Assembly (NCBI GenBank): GCA_029876055.1
Contig: CM056874.1
Span: 8,804,001-8,868,000, forward strand
Reading direction: 5' to 3'
Origin: Madurella fahalii
Lineage: Eukaryota; Ascomycota; Sordariomycetes; Sordariales
Length of the DNA: 64,000 nt
Shown in pieces: positions 1 through 11,020 of this stretch. The notes under the pieces are model-generated. The model did no database searches. It worked only from the letters and a program-made list of their open reading frames with translations, and had not been told where the DNA came from. The translations under genes were made by a program, and so were the position numbers. Position 1 is the first letter of the stretch. The number at the start of each line of letters is the position of its first letter.

Positions 1-11
1 CGCGGGCAAGC

Positions 12-3000
12 ATGGCCCAACTTGACATGGAATCAGCGCAGATCGTCACCATGGCCCTGAATCTGAGCGAGTCGAGACGCCGCGCATCCAAGAGGAATGT
101 TTCCCAGCCGACCCCGCCGAGACTAGCCCCTCTTCCGGACGGCGTTCCGGGAGGGAGTCTTAGACAACATCTCCAGCAGCAGAGGAAGATGTCACGCACC
201 GTCTCGCCGAGGCCCGATCGTACGCCGAAAATAGGCGCAAGTAGGATCCTCAGCCCTCTGCAGTCCGCGTTAGAGCCCGAGGGGACATATCGCTACCATT
301 TCTCGCAATCTACCCTCTCCAGAGCCCAAAAGGCGAAGGAGTACCTAGAGCTCATGGCACAGTACAGGCGTATCCTGGAACTCCTTCCTCCCCTGGAACC
401 CCCGCCGACAAGTGGGTTTTCGGCTGCCAGCCTCCCAAGCACACCGAACGGCTCGGTTCAGGTGTCTAGGGTGTCTACCACTGAGTCCGACACCAGGATC
501 GGGCGTGCTTATAACCCCCTGCAATATATTCGTAACCGCAAGGTGCGAGCCCGCGAAAGGAAGGCCATTGATGGCGAGGAGCAGGGATTCAACGATGTCA
601 TAAGAGTCTCTGAATGGATCGACGAAGTGGCCAAGTGGGTGGCCACGGGCCAGGCTCGCACGCCGGGGAATCCTGTCCTGCCCCCTTTTGCGGGTGCCCA
701 GGCAGCTTCCGTACAAAGCTCTCCGCCCTCAACCAACCCAAGGGCTATTGTTCCTGCGACGAAGCCCAAACGGCCACGGGTCGATTGGGTGATTGACCCA
801 GCAGATATGATTGCGGACGTGTACTGGCTAGAGCTCGACGACAACAAAAAGCTGGTTGAAGACCGCCACTGGACGCGCGTTTTCACCAAGGGCCCTGATG
901 CTCCTCGACCGCGGTCCCGCGATGAGGCAGCGCCGCGTCTGGCCACTCCAGGGGGCTCAGCCAAGGACTTGTCAGATACGCACACGCCTGCTGACAAGGT
1001 CACCCTGGATCCAGCACCCTCGAGACACGATCACGAACACGTCCTGAGCGCAGCTCGGGACCGGGCTCAGCAGAAGCTGCGGGCGTTTAAGAGCGCGCAC
1101 CATCGCCATGCCGGCTCGATCACTAAAAGTGACTTGCTCCGCCTCCACCGGGGCTCGCTCTCTGAGTCGTCCGATACTGATAGCGACCGCCGCCGTCGGG
1201 CGAGGGGTGGAGCTGCGACCAGCACCGTCAGGTCTGTCTTGGAAAAGCAGATGGAGGAAATGATTGCCCGAGAACAGCGAGACGCCGAATCGCACCCGCT
1301 CTACGACCACGAGGCGTTAGGTATAAAGTTTCCCGGTGCTAGTCCGATGACTCCGGAACGGGACGGGCAGTACTCCGCCGCTACACCCAACAGCCACCGC
1401 CGGCTTGACTCGCGCGCAGAACTGAGTGAGGCCGAAGGCAAGGGTCTTCTTGGGCGGAAGCCGCAGGCCGTTGGCCGGGCTAGCCTTGAGGTCCCCGAGA
1501 TGAGGAGGCTCTCGCTCCACTCAGACACGTCGCAGCCGAATTCACCGGCTATGAGGCCGGCGCGCGACGTCGGGCGAGTCCCGGCAATTGGCATGGACCT
1601 GTCGCCCATGTCGAGCAGGCCCGGCTCGCCGTCCCGGAATCCTCTGGCAAAGGTCAAGGACATTTTCCGCGAGCGCAGCAAGGAGCGCAGCTCAGATGCT
1701 CAAGCGGCTGCAGAGGATGGCGCTGTATCTCCGGGTATTCTACCTGATAGCTTCTCCCCAGAGACAGCCTGGAGCGGTATGTCGTCGCCGGAACGACAGC
1801 CGTCGAGAAGCCCGGTCGGAGAAAGACTGCTAGGTCATCGGTCGCATAAAGGCACCGGTACCATGAGGCCACGCGGAGATGACGGGGGTCTGAGTTTCCG
1901 ATCCCTGCTTCGCCCGCGTATCGATACCGTCCTCCGCAGCGGCGTCTCGAAAGTCAGCGACATAATCTGGCGTAGGGAATCAGGCGGGCTCGAAGACCCG
2001 CCGTCTTCCACATCGTCGGATGATTCGGATGCAGATGCCAGGGGTAGGTCCCGTGGTCCGCGGAGCGAGCGGCACTCAGCAGAAGACGGAAAGAGGCCTT
2101 TCGAAGGGATACCCGAATTCACCCCGGAGGCAGCCTTTGGGCAATTCGGCACCCCCGGGCAACTGCTTCCCTACCCCCCAGCACAGCCGCTCAGCCGACG
2201 GTCGTCCCGGTTCGATCTTCTCAAGCCGCCACGCATCGACGTGCAGAATGCCTCCCCAAGCGTGTCGCCGCCTCCACAACTAGTACGACAGCGCTCCCCC
2301 GCGGGGTCAGACACCGAATCCCCGCCCGGCAACCGCGACCGCGATCATGAACATGCCCGCGCCCCCTCCGGTCGTCTTGACACAGCCCTCACCTTCCCGG
2401 CCAAACCCCGGCCACCCTCCACCAATGCCTCTAGCCACCACTGGCCGCTTCCCGGCCGCGGTAGCAGCAGCAGCAGCATCGGCGGCGGCGGCACCATCGC
2501 TGTCTCTAGACGCGAAGTCGCCCGCCTCCGAGCCCTCCTACTAAGCTCGGGAATCCACGCCATGGAACTCGACCGCCGCACCACCAAACAACCGCTCCTC
2601 CTCCCCTCCCCAGACATCAACTCCACGTCCCCCTCCACGTCCCCCTCGGCCGTCCCACAAACACACATCTACCCGCTGACCGCCCGCTCGCTCTCGGCCT
2701 CCCTCTCGGCGTCGACGTCCCACTTCCAGGCGCTCGCGTCGCAGTTCGCCACGGGGTCGGCGCCCGCCCTCGAGCGCCGCGTCGACGGCCTCCGCACCAA
2801 GCTCGCCGGCGAACTGATCACGCTCGCGCAGTCGGCAATCGACGCCGCCGACGAGGCCAACCACGACCTCGTCGTCGGCCAGCGCCTCAAGGTGAAGCGG
2901 GTCGTCGACGGCATGGACAAGATGCTGCGCCGGCGGCGGCGGCGGTTCCGCTGGGTGCGCCGCGCCGGGTGGCTCGCGGTCGAGTGGGTGCTGGTGGGCT

Positions 3001-3098
3001 TCATGTGGTACGTGTGGTTTGTGGTGATGATCGCGCGGGTCGTGTTTGGCGTGGGCAAGGGGTTCGTGAGGGGCGTGCGGTGGTTGTTGTGGTTGTAG
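12..3098 (+). CDS. Large disordered fungal protein with C-terminal membrane segment
   Basis: An open frame of 1028 codons without visible introns. The first 950 residues are rich in Ser, Pro and Arg and look disordered, with several SPxR/SRSP-like stretches and no enzyme domain I recognise. The N-terminal block (about 15-130) is more ordered and contains a short helix-forming stretch. The C-terminus (about 970-1028) has a run of arginines followed by a hydrophobic segment of about 30 residues, so the protein is probably tail-anchored. The overall plan resembles the MTC4-type proteins of ascomycetes, but this is a weak resemblance. The true start may lie before the window, because the ATG is only 12 bases from its edge. 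Confidence 0.7.
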   Translation: MAQLDMESAQIVTMALNLSESRRRASKRNVSQPTPPRLAPLPDGVPGGSLRQHLQQQRKMSRTVSPRPDRTPKIGASRILSPLQSALEPEGTYRYHFSQSTLSRAQKAKEYLELMAQYRRILELLPPLEPPPTSGFSAASLPSTPNGSVQVSRVSTTESDTRIGRAYNPLQYIRNRKVRARERKAIDGEEQGFNDVIRVSEWIDEVAKWVATGQARTPGNPVLPPFAGAQAASVQSSPPSTNPRAIVPATKPKRPRVDWVIDPADMIADVYWLELDDNKKLVEDRHWTRVFTKGPDAPRPRSRDEAAPRLATPGGSAKDLSDTHTPADKVTLDPAPSRHDHEHVLSAARDRAQQKLRAFKSAHHRHAGSITKSDLLRLHRGSLSESSDTDSDRRRRARGGAATSTVRSVLEKQMEEMIAREQRDAESHPLYDHEALGIKFPGASPMTPERDGQYSAATPNSHRRLDSRAELSEAEGKGLLGRKPQAVGRASLEVPEMRRLSLHSDTSQPNSPAMRPARDVGRVPAIGMDLSPMSSRPGSPSRNPLAKVKDIFRERSKERSSDAQAAAEDGAVSPGILPDSFSPETAWSGMSSPERQPSRSPVGERLLGHRSHKGTGTMRPRGDDGGLSFRSLLRPRIDTVLRSGVSKVSDIIWRRESGGLEDPPSSTSSDDSDADARGRSRGPRSERHSAEDGKRPFEGIPEFTPEAAFGQFGTPGQLLPYPPAQPLSRRSSRFDLLKPPRIDVQNASPSVSPPPQLVRQRSPAGSDTESPPGNRDRDHEHARAPSGRLDTALTFPAKPRPPSTNASSHHWPLPGRGSSSSSIGGGGTIAVSRREVARLRALLLSSGIHAMELDRRTTKQPLLLPSPDINSTSPSTSPSAVPQTHIYPLTARSLSASLSASTSHFQALASQFATGSAPALERRVDGLRTKLAGELITLAQSAIDAADEANHDLVVGQRLKVKRVVDGMDKMLRRRRRRFRWVRRAGWLAVEWVLVGFMWYVWFVVMIARVVFGVGKGFVRGVRWLLWL

Positions 3099-3597
3099 AG
3101 TTTCTTATTCTTGATTTTTTTTTTTTTTTTACTCTGTCGATCAGGTCCCCCCGCGCCATTGCCTGCTTGGTTCCTTTGTCTGTTTGGAATAGGGATGGTC
3201 GATACCCCTGGAAAGGACCCATCAAGGGACTGGATTGTACTCTTTTGTAAATTATATCATTCTGATGGATGGATGGATGGATGGATGGATAATCGGAATC
3301 GGCTGGCCTGTCCCACCGGATGGGGCCATCAAACCCTGCGCCAGGGGCCACATGTGTTTAAGTGGGAGAGAGGAATCAAACCAGCCAAACATTTTAATAT
3401 TCTATTAAAACAAGATCAAAGTTTTTGCCGGTCTATCTTTTTAACGATCCCCTATAGTCCACAGAATCGGGCCACGCCGATGCAAACAAAAGAAAAAAAA
3501 AACGATCTGGCGTTGCCCCCTCCAAAATCTAGTAACAAAGTAGCAGCAGCACAGCGAAGTGAAACGAAGCGAAACGAAGCAAAACGGAGACGTAAGT
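3099..3597. other. Convergent intergenic region (3' UTRs)
   Basis: About 500 bases lie between the stop of the 1028-residue protein and the stop of SAC1 on the other strand. The stretch holds poly-T and poly-A tracts, the GATG microsatellite and a short run of repeated GAAACGAAGC-like units near 3560-3580. I see no gene. Confidence 0.7.
3264..3290. repeat. (GATG)n tetranucleotide microsatellite
   Basis: About seven uninterrupted copies of a GATG/TGGA unit lie in the 3' flank of the first gene. A short poly-T tract occurs nearby at about 3114-3130. Confidence 0.9.
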
Positions 3598-5873
3598 CTA
3601 CTCGATCCTCTTTTTGCCCTCCTCGGCGTTGATATACCGTGCCGTGCTGAGACCGCGCTCGTGCCGGGCGACCAGCGGACCCAGGATCTTGTCTTTGCGC
3701 ACCCGGCTGATGGTCTCGTGGTAGCCCTCGGTCGCCCACGGCCGCGGGTTCAGCTTGGGCCAGTTGACCTAGAAAAAAAAGAAAAAAAGCCTATGTGTCA
3801 GTGAAACTGGCGCCAGTTGTGGGGGTGGATAGAGTGAGAAGAAAAGAAAAGGGAAAAAAACATACATAGAGCATGCCGTTGCTCAGGATAAAATGCAGAC
3901 ACCAGACCGTGACGGCCGCCCAGAAGATGATGAACAGCCGTCGCGGCCACACGGCCGCATCAGGCATGCGTGGCGTGTACATGGCCATGAGCACGAGAAA
4001 GAGGCCGAAGGCGGCGATGTAGGGCACGCTCTGGATCCACACGGGGCGGCGGTCGGCAAAGATCAGGCTCGACCCGATGCTGCCGGCGGGGGGCTGGTAG
4101 GCGCCGAGGAACAGATCGAAGGCGTCCTGGCGGGGGCCGTCGAGGAAGTTATTGCGGCAGTACCGCGTGACGGCGACGTTGGCGTCCTGCAGCGCGCCGG
4201 CCTTGGTGCGCTTGCCCAGGCGCGTCAGGTCCGTCTTCATGGCGCCCGTGCCCGAGTAGCTCTTGGAGACGACGTCGGCGTTGTCGGCCCACATGTTGCG
4301 GAAGAGGAGCTCGAAGGCGGCGTCCTCGTCGGCGAAGCGCGAGCCCCGCGCCAGCAGGCCGAGGTCGATGAACATGCGGTCGAGCGTCCAGCGGGCCAGC
4401 ATGCTCTGCACCACGTTGGTGCGGTCGAGGCAGTCCATGCAGTTGGACCGCACCACGCTCGTCTGCAGGTTGCGCACCTCGAGCCGGCCGTCGACGCGGC
4501 TCCCCGGCATGTCGGCGGCGCGGAAGTACTGCTGCGCGACCAGCGCGTCGCGCATGCGGTCGATGAGCAGCTGCGCGCGGTGCATCTGCAGGCCCTTGGT
4601 CTCGGCGTGGAAGTCAAAGTAGACGTAGTGCAGCCGGTCAAAGTGGGAGCGCTGCGGGCCCGCCGTCTCGATCGTGTGGAACTTCTCCTCGGTCCGCTGG
4701 TCCGCCTGGATGCGCTCTTGCGGCTTCGACACGAGCATCTCCACCACCTGCTCATACGCCTGCTTGACACGCATCTCGCGGCCCTTTTGGTTGACCAGGT
4801 TGACCAGGTAGTTGTCGCCGTAAATGCGGATCTGCTCGTCAAAGTGCGCCTTGGCCGCCGGGTACGCCGCCTCGATGGTGCGGATCTGCAGCTTGGGCGT
4901 GTACTTGAGCGTGTTGATCTCGGCCCAGTACGCCGGCACGCTGCCGCGAGTCTGCACGTACGACAGGATCTGCATGTCTTTGCCCTCGCCCGCGGTGCTG
5001 CGCTGCCAGCTGGGGTCGGCGCTGCCTGCGAAGCCGCTTAGCCCGGCGGTACTGTCGTTGAGAATCAAGATCTGCTCCGTCTCGTTGTAGTTGGCGGCGT
5101 GGCCCTGGTCGTCCAGGCCGCGCGTGAAGTAGCGAGTGCCCGCCCGATGCCTCGACCGCCTTGTGATCAGGGCGATCGTCAGTGGGGTGCCCTTGAACGT
5201 CGTCGGGTGGATCTCGAGCATGCCAAAGATGACGGGGAGGATATAGGGGTCGATGCCGGGTTGAGGGGCGGGCTGGCCGCGGCCACCCTGGGTGCGGAAG
5301 TCGATCAGGTCAGACTGGAGGAAACGGTTCCAAAAGAAGCGGTCGTCGGCGCGCCTCCAGAGCGGGGTTGCGACATCCTGCTGCGCCTGACGCTGGAAGC
5401 TGTTTGTGAGGTCGACCGAGTACGAGAAGTACATGGGCCCCGACTTGATGAAGCCGCGCAGCAGCGCCAGAAAGCGGTCCTCATCGGGATCGTGTACTTG
5501 ACGCTCGCGCAGGGGGAGGATGTCGGTTGAGACGATCTTGTACACCATGTGTCCGCGTAGGCGGCCGACGGGCTGGGCCTTGGTGATGACGACAATGTAC
5601 TTGTCTGGGGACAAGTTAGCACCTCCTGCGGCAAGTCTCTCCTTTCGATCACTGGACGAGCCTACCCAGTCGCAGCCTGATCATGCCCAGGATGCCGGCG
5701 ATGCTCGTCACGCGAGACACGCGCTTCCCGGACAGGAGCGATGCGTCGACGAGGCGAACGTCGCCCGTGGGGCGGTCGATGGTCAGGGCGGCGGCATTGG
5801 GACTCGAGGGCGACGAGAAGATGTACGAGTCGGATGCCGTCTGGACATTGACGTCGCGATAGGGGAGCGCCAT
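3598..5873 (-). CDS. SAC1: SAC1 phosphoinositide phosphatase (ER/Golgi membrane)
   Basis: Three exons (5873-5666, 5604-3866, 3768-3598) join in frame to 705 residues; yeast Sac1 has 623. The second intron starts GTATGT and ends CTAG, and the first has a GCTAAC branch point. The SAC catalytic motif CxxxxxR is read as CMDCLDR at about residue 455. Two hydrophobic segments follow near the end (around PYIAAFGLFLVLMAMY and LFIIFWAAVTVWCLHF), as expected for an ER-anchored Sac1 with a cytosolic catalytic domain. The family removes phosphate from phosphatidylinositol monophosphates, mainly PI4P, controlling lipid exchange and secretion. The start ATG at 5873 begins a well-formed N-terminus. The gene is divergent from the RAB5 gene and shares its upstream region. 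Confidence 0.95.
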
Positions 5874-6543
5874 GGTCGAGCGCCGCCAACGATTCTGCCA
5901 GCGAGGAGGAGAGGGTGCAGACGGTTCAAGGCAGTTCTGGTCTATTCCGTTAATTGCCCCCCATGAGTGCTTCTAATTGTATAATTAATCGGCGTCGCAA
6001 TTGCTCGATACGGCAGTCTGGACCCTCATCAGCCATCAGCTTGCAAGGATGACATCTCGAACACCAACAGGGATCATGTTGGCCAGCCTGGCACTGTGAA
6101 GCGTGGCGCATGTCTCTGCCGCTGCCGGCTGGCAACTCATGCACGGGCCAATTTGCAGGGGGATACGCAACCGGGTTGGCGTACTCATCACGTGGAGCGC
6201 ACAGGCCCTCCTAGCCCGTCCATGGTTATCGGCCTGCCTGACGTGTGCATCTGCCCGCTGACCAGTGACAGTGGCCAGGCCCAGGCTGCTGCTGAACGAC
6301 CCTCGCCAACCAGCCCTGTTCTACAATTCCGGTCTTGGTCCCGTGGTTTCCTCGAAGCAACCCCAACTGCTGTCTTCTGAACCGTTGGCCATTTGCACCC
6401 CCAGAAACCTCTCACCGCGGCTGTACTGCTGGAGACACCACGACAGCGACTTTCTACTCGGCCGTGCCATCGTTCTCTGCCCGTTCCGCAGGCCCCTGTG
6501 AAGGCGATCCATCACTTATCCACACCGCGCCACATTCTCCGCC
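5874..6543. other. Divergent promoter region of SAC1 and RAB5-type genes
   Basis: About 670 bases lie between two head-to-head start codons. No gene or repeat is seen. Both genes serve membrane traffic, so shared regulation is possible but untested. Confidence 0.6.
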
Positions 6544-7367
6544 ATGGCAGCTCGAGGACCTCCCGGCGCTCGCGGTATGAGCAACCGCTTCGCGCAGTTC
6601 AAGCTGGTGCTGCTAGGTGAGGCAATGCCGGGCCGTCCGGAGGGATGCATCATGCTTACGCCGTGCAGGTGAATCGGCCGTGGGAAAGAGCTCGATAGTG
6701 TTGCGGTTCGTCAAGGTGAGCTATACCCCGGTATTCGCTTTCGTGGCCAGACGGAGCCTGACCACCGCCAGGACCAATTCGACTCGTACAGGGAATCCAC
6801 CATCGGCGCCGCCTTCCTCACACAGACGATTTCGCTTGACGAGAACACGACGGTCAAGTTCGAGATATGGGACACGGCGGGCCAGGAGCGGTACAAGTCT
6901 CTGGCACCCATGTACTACAGGAACGCGAACTGCGCTGTCGTAGTCTACGATGTCACCCAAGCCGTACGTCCGCGGCCTGTCTTTGTCTGCATCCAGCCGT
7001 ATGCTAACACGACAGCTAGACATCACTCGACAAGGCCAAGTCGTGGGTCAAAGAACTCCAGAGGCAGGCCAACGAGAACATCATCATCGCCCTCGCCGGC
7101 AACAAGCTGGACTTGGTAACAGAACAACCCGACAAGCGCGCCATCCCGACCTCCGAAGCCGAGGCCTACGCAAAGGAGGCTGGGCTTCTCTTCTTCGAGA
7201 CGTCGGCGAAAACGGCCGAGAACGTGCAGGAGCTGTTTACCGCCATCGCCAAGAAGTTGCCACTCGACCAGGTCGGGCCGAGGCACGCCCGGCCGGGCCA
7301 GCGACCGGGCGTTAGCCTAGCCCCGGAGGGAGCAAACACCCAAGCCGGAGGGCCGTGTGCTTGTTAA
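6544..7367 (+). CDS. RAB5-type small GTPase of early endosomes
   Basis: Four exons (6544-6616, 6669-6715, 6772-6963, 7020-7367) give 219 residues. The G1 motif GESAVGKSS is split by the first intron. The effector region SYRESTIGAAFLTQT is the RAB5 signature, followed by WDTAGQERY, NKLDL and ETSAKT. The protein ends in CAC, a CxC signal for double geranylgeranylation. RAB5/Ypt5/Vps21 proteins recruit tethering factors and PI3-kinase to early endosomes. Introns two and three are 56 bases each, and the third contains ATGCTAAC. Ascomycetes often have more than one RAB5 paralogue, so I do not choose between vps21 and ypt52 names. Confidence 0.95.
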
Positions 7368-8321
7368 GTGGAAGAATCGGAGGGTGGAAGATTGGCGCAT
7401 TTTTATGTGCTCGGCTCGGGACTTCGGGAACGCGGCTGCGGAGTGGCCCGGGTGGGATCGCCAGCGGGAGTTAGACCGCGGTCATAGAGAAGGTCACGTC
7501 ACTTTGGGGCTTCTGGGCTGGAAGGGATGTCGGCATCACACATCTGGAGCGGAGTCTGCTTGGTGGGTGGTTATGCCGTTCTAATACCTCGTATTTTTTT
7601 GATGGGTTTTTTTTATGCTTGTTCTCGGCGCCCATGCGGAGAGAAAGACGTCATGAGGGCGTGGGCGTGGAAAGGGACCTGGCTGGTGCATTCGATGTAT
7701 AGTACCTGATGCAAGGCAGATAGAGCAACAGCTTGCAGTGGACGCCGTAATCCTAATAAGGATGATGCAAGGTGCCCGGGAAACGGGGGTATTGGGGGGT
7801 AAGATGGGAAATGGGGATATTGTGGGCGGGTATGAAGTGGTGACACACGGGTTGAATCTTCACACTAGCTATCGGGGTATGAATCTTTGTTTTCCGCGTC
7901 TGCTTCCGCTTCGGCTTCCGCTTCTACTCTCACCTCCACCCGACTCGTCATTTCGAATTCTCGATGCGTTTTCCCTGCAGCGCTTCCCAGGACTCTCACA
8001 GTGCTCTGTTCCGACGCCAAGACCCCTGCCGCCCAGGACCTGGCAGTTGCCCGTAGCTCTTCCCGGAACTTTGCCGAGCCTCTTTTTTGCCTTCTGGCCT
8101 CCGTCGCCGGCACCGTTTGTAGTCGTTTTACGGAGGCGGCTCCGGGCCGGGGGAACGCAAACGGGATCTCGTCCGGCAAAACATCGGGTGAGCGTTAGGT
8201 TGGGTCGGCTGAGTCAGCAATTGCAGCTGCAGTCTTTCGGGTATTTTGCTCAGCACTCTTCCCCAAGAAACAACCACATTCAGCCCTCCCAATTGCGCCT
8301 TGTCGGCCACCCCATCCTCTC
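7368..8321. other. Intergenic region upstream of MIC60
   Basis: About 950 bases. Several open frames occur, but none shows a recognisable domain or fungal codon pattern on the correct strand. A CT-rich stretch of repeated CTTCCG/CTTCTG units near 7905-7935 probably belongs to the MIC60 promoter. Apart from the TGAGTCA site listed separately I see nothing else. Confidence 0.6.
8210..8216. promoter_or_regulatory. TGAGTCA bZIP site upstream of MIC60
   Basis: A perfect palindromic TGAGTCA lies about 105 bases before the MIC60 start codon. This is the consensus of GCN4/CPC1-type and AP-1-type bZIP factors. A seven-base match can occur by chance, so function is only a suggestion. Confidence 0.3.
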
Positions 8322-10521
8322 ATGTTGCGTACATCGCTACAATCCGTGAGGGCGCTGGGCAGCAGGCCCGCAGCAGCCGCAGCCGGCCGCCAATGGCGGC
8401 TGTCTGCTGCGCGGCGTGCCGTCGTGTCCGGCCAGGTATGAGGTCATGCTACGAGCTCCGGACCCCAGCCGCCGGCTAACCCTGTCCGTCTTTGTGTCTA
8501 GAGATTTTATGCCAACGGCAAGAAGCCCGCCGATGAAGCAAAGCCCGCCGTACTCCCCGCCTCCGAGACTCTAACCGCTCCCTCGACCCCGCCGCCTCCT
8601 CCCCCGGGGACTGCAGATGCCGCCGCGTCTGCCATTCCTCCCGAGAATGCTCCACTGACACCGCCGGCCCCGGGTCCTATTGTGACTCCCGAAACGGCGA
8701 CTAAGATCCCGCCGCCCCCTCCCCCGCCGGCGCCACTCAAGAAGAAGGGTTTCTTCCGGAGACTGCGCAACTACATCCTGACCCTCACCCTCCTAGGTGT
8801 CCTCGGGTTTGGCGGCGGCGTCTGGTACTCGCGAATCAACGACAACTTCCACGACTTCTTCACCGAGTACGTCCCATACGGCGAGCAGGCCGTGCTCTAC
8901 CTCGAGGAGATGGATTTCAAGAAGCGGTTCCCCAACGTGGCTGGCCGGATAACGGGCAGGCGACCGGATTCGGGCGAGCATGTCAAGATTCCCGCACAGA
9001 GTGGCGCTTCGTGGCGTGTCGCCGACGGCAGCGAGCCTGCTGGCCGGCAATCGAGCGCCATCCAAAAGGCCGCTCCTGCTAAAGAGTCACCTAAGCCCAA
9101 GTCGGAGCCGGCCACCGTCGCCGAGGCGAAGAAGGAGACGGCGGCCCTGCCCAAGGTCCAGGCCCGGGAAGCCGATGTCCAGAAGCCGGTGCCCACACCC
9201 GCACCCACGCCCGCGCCTGTGGCCGTGGGCGTGGCCGATAAACCTTCTGAGCCCGAGCCTACTCCGGCGCTCGCGCTTGTACCAGCTAAGAAGCCGTTCA
9301 AGGCGCCCGAGGTTGACGAGCCCTCGCGGTGGCCGCCAGCGTCACCCATCGACCCGCTAACAGTGCCTGACGCCGCCGACCCCGTCGTACAGGATCTAGT
9401 TCGCATGCTGAACGACATTATCACCGTGGTCAACCACGACGGCGCCAACGACAAGTACGGAGCGACGATCGGCAAGGCCAAGAACGAAGTCAGCAAAGTG
9501 GGCCAAAAGATCCGCGACATGAAGGCGGCCGTGGAGCATGAGGCTGCCGACCAGGTCAAGAAGCAGGTGGACGAATTTGAAAAGATGGCAAACGCGCTCG
9601 TGTCGCGGCTTGACGGCGTTATGGCGTCGCAAGAGGCACAGTGGCAGGCCGAGTTCGAAGCCGAGATGGAGCGGCTTAGGAAGAGCTACGACAGCAAGGT
9701 GCAGCTGATCCAAGAGCGTGAGCGGCAGCTGGCCGAAGAGAAGCTCAACAACCAGCTTCTGCAGCAGGCAGTCGAGCTGCAGCGCCAGTTCGCCCGCGAC
9801 ATCAAGAAGCACGTCGAGGAGGAGCGCGAGGGCAGGCTCGGCCGGTTGACGGAGCTGTCGGCGGCCGTGGCAGACCTGGAGAAGCTGACGGCAGGCTGGA
9901 ATGATGTGATCGACTCCAACGTGCGCACACAGCAGCTGCACGTCGCCGTCGAGGCGGTGCGCGCCAGCCTAGAGGACACCAACCACCCGCGGCCCTTCAT
10001 CAAGGAGCTGGTTGCGCTCAAGGAGATTGCGGCGAGCGACCCCGTTGTCGACGCCGCCATCGCGTCGATCCACCCTTCGGCGTACCAGCGCGGCATCTCC
10101 ACGCCGGCAGAGCTGATGGACCGGTTCAGGCGCGTGGCGACCGAGGTGCGCAAGGCGTCGCTGCTGCCCGAAGACGCGGGCGTGGCGAGTCACGCCTCGA
10201 GCTACGTGCTCAGCAAGGTGCTCTTCAAGAAACAGGGCCTGGCGGCTGGCGATGATGTCGAGAGCATCCTGACGCGGACGCAGACGTTCCTCGAGGAGGG
10301 CGACCTCGACAACGCGGCGCGCGAGATGAACGGGTTAACAGGGTGGTCCAAGACACTGAGCCGGGACTGGTTGTCCGAGGTGAGGAAGGTGTTGGAGGTG
10401 CGGCAGGCTTTGGAGGTGTGTACCCGCTCTCAATCTAGTACTCTCAAGTTTGTGCTGCTGACATGTTTGACTACAGGTAATCCGGACGGAGGCGAGACTA
10501 CAGAGCTTGAGGCTAGAGTAA
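8322..10521 (+). CDS. MIC60: MIC60/mitofilin, cristae-junction subunit of MICOS
   Basis: Three exons (8322-8435, 8502-10415, 10477-10521) give 690 residues, matching the family's usual 650-700. The first 38 residues are rich in Arg, Ala and Ser with no acidic residue, a mitochondrial presequence. A proline-rich stretch precedes one transmembrane segment at about residues 128-148 (around ILTLTLLGVLGFGGGVWY). A long Ala/Pro linker and coiled coil (about 320-480) follow, then the C-terminal mitofilin signature. The last exon encodes the conserved tail ending RLQSLRLE. MIC60 sits in the inner membrane facing the intermembrane space and shapes cristae junctions. The first exon is needed for targeting, so the downstream ATG at 8682 is not the start. 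Confidence 0.95.
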
Positions 10522-11020
10522 AGGGGCTGGCCGGGGTTGCGTTTCTTTTGTCATGTACATTTGCCTTGTTAGACCGTGTCCAGGTAGCTTCGGTTGGGGA
10601 TCGGGATGCCTGACCGGCGAGGCGGGTTTGGGCCGGGTGTGCCTCATGTATCAAGTAGTAGTAAATAGACGTGATTTGGCAGATGATATGATGAGTACGG
10701 GAACCTGTGTTTTGTTTTCTAAAGGTTACCATGGTTTGTTGCTGACTTCGATTAGTGCTATGCCACCCCCTTTTTAGCTACGGTTGTAAAACCGGCTACG
10801 GCATAAGCCGGAGTTTCATCCTCCCCCACATATTCCATTATTTTCCTCAAAGAGCAATCCTGTGTGAAGTCAGCAATTCTAATGCAACTCATGAGATTTT
10901 ACCACTAACAATTTGCCGTCAACTGCTCCCGGTCTCCGGTGACGGACCCCGATCCGGCCTGCAACCTCATTCGGCGCAAAGCCCAATTGAGATGACCGGC
11001 CCCGGTGTAACAATACCAAA
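10522..11020. other. Intergenic region between MIC60 and FPGS
   Basis: About 500 bases holding the MIC60 3' flank and the upstream region of the next gene. I see no gene, repeat or RNA. Confidence 0.6.

Noticed and set aside
3893..5041. 382-codon open frame on the plus strand opposite SAC1
   Set aside because: It is antisense to the conserved SAC1 exon and rich in Ala, Val, Arg and His. GC-rich codon use on one strand opens such frames on the other.
8682..10613. MIC60 read as a single exon from 8682 to 10613
   Set aside because: It lacks the mitochondrial leader, and its tail reads through an intron; spliced exons restore both conserved ends.
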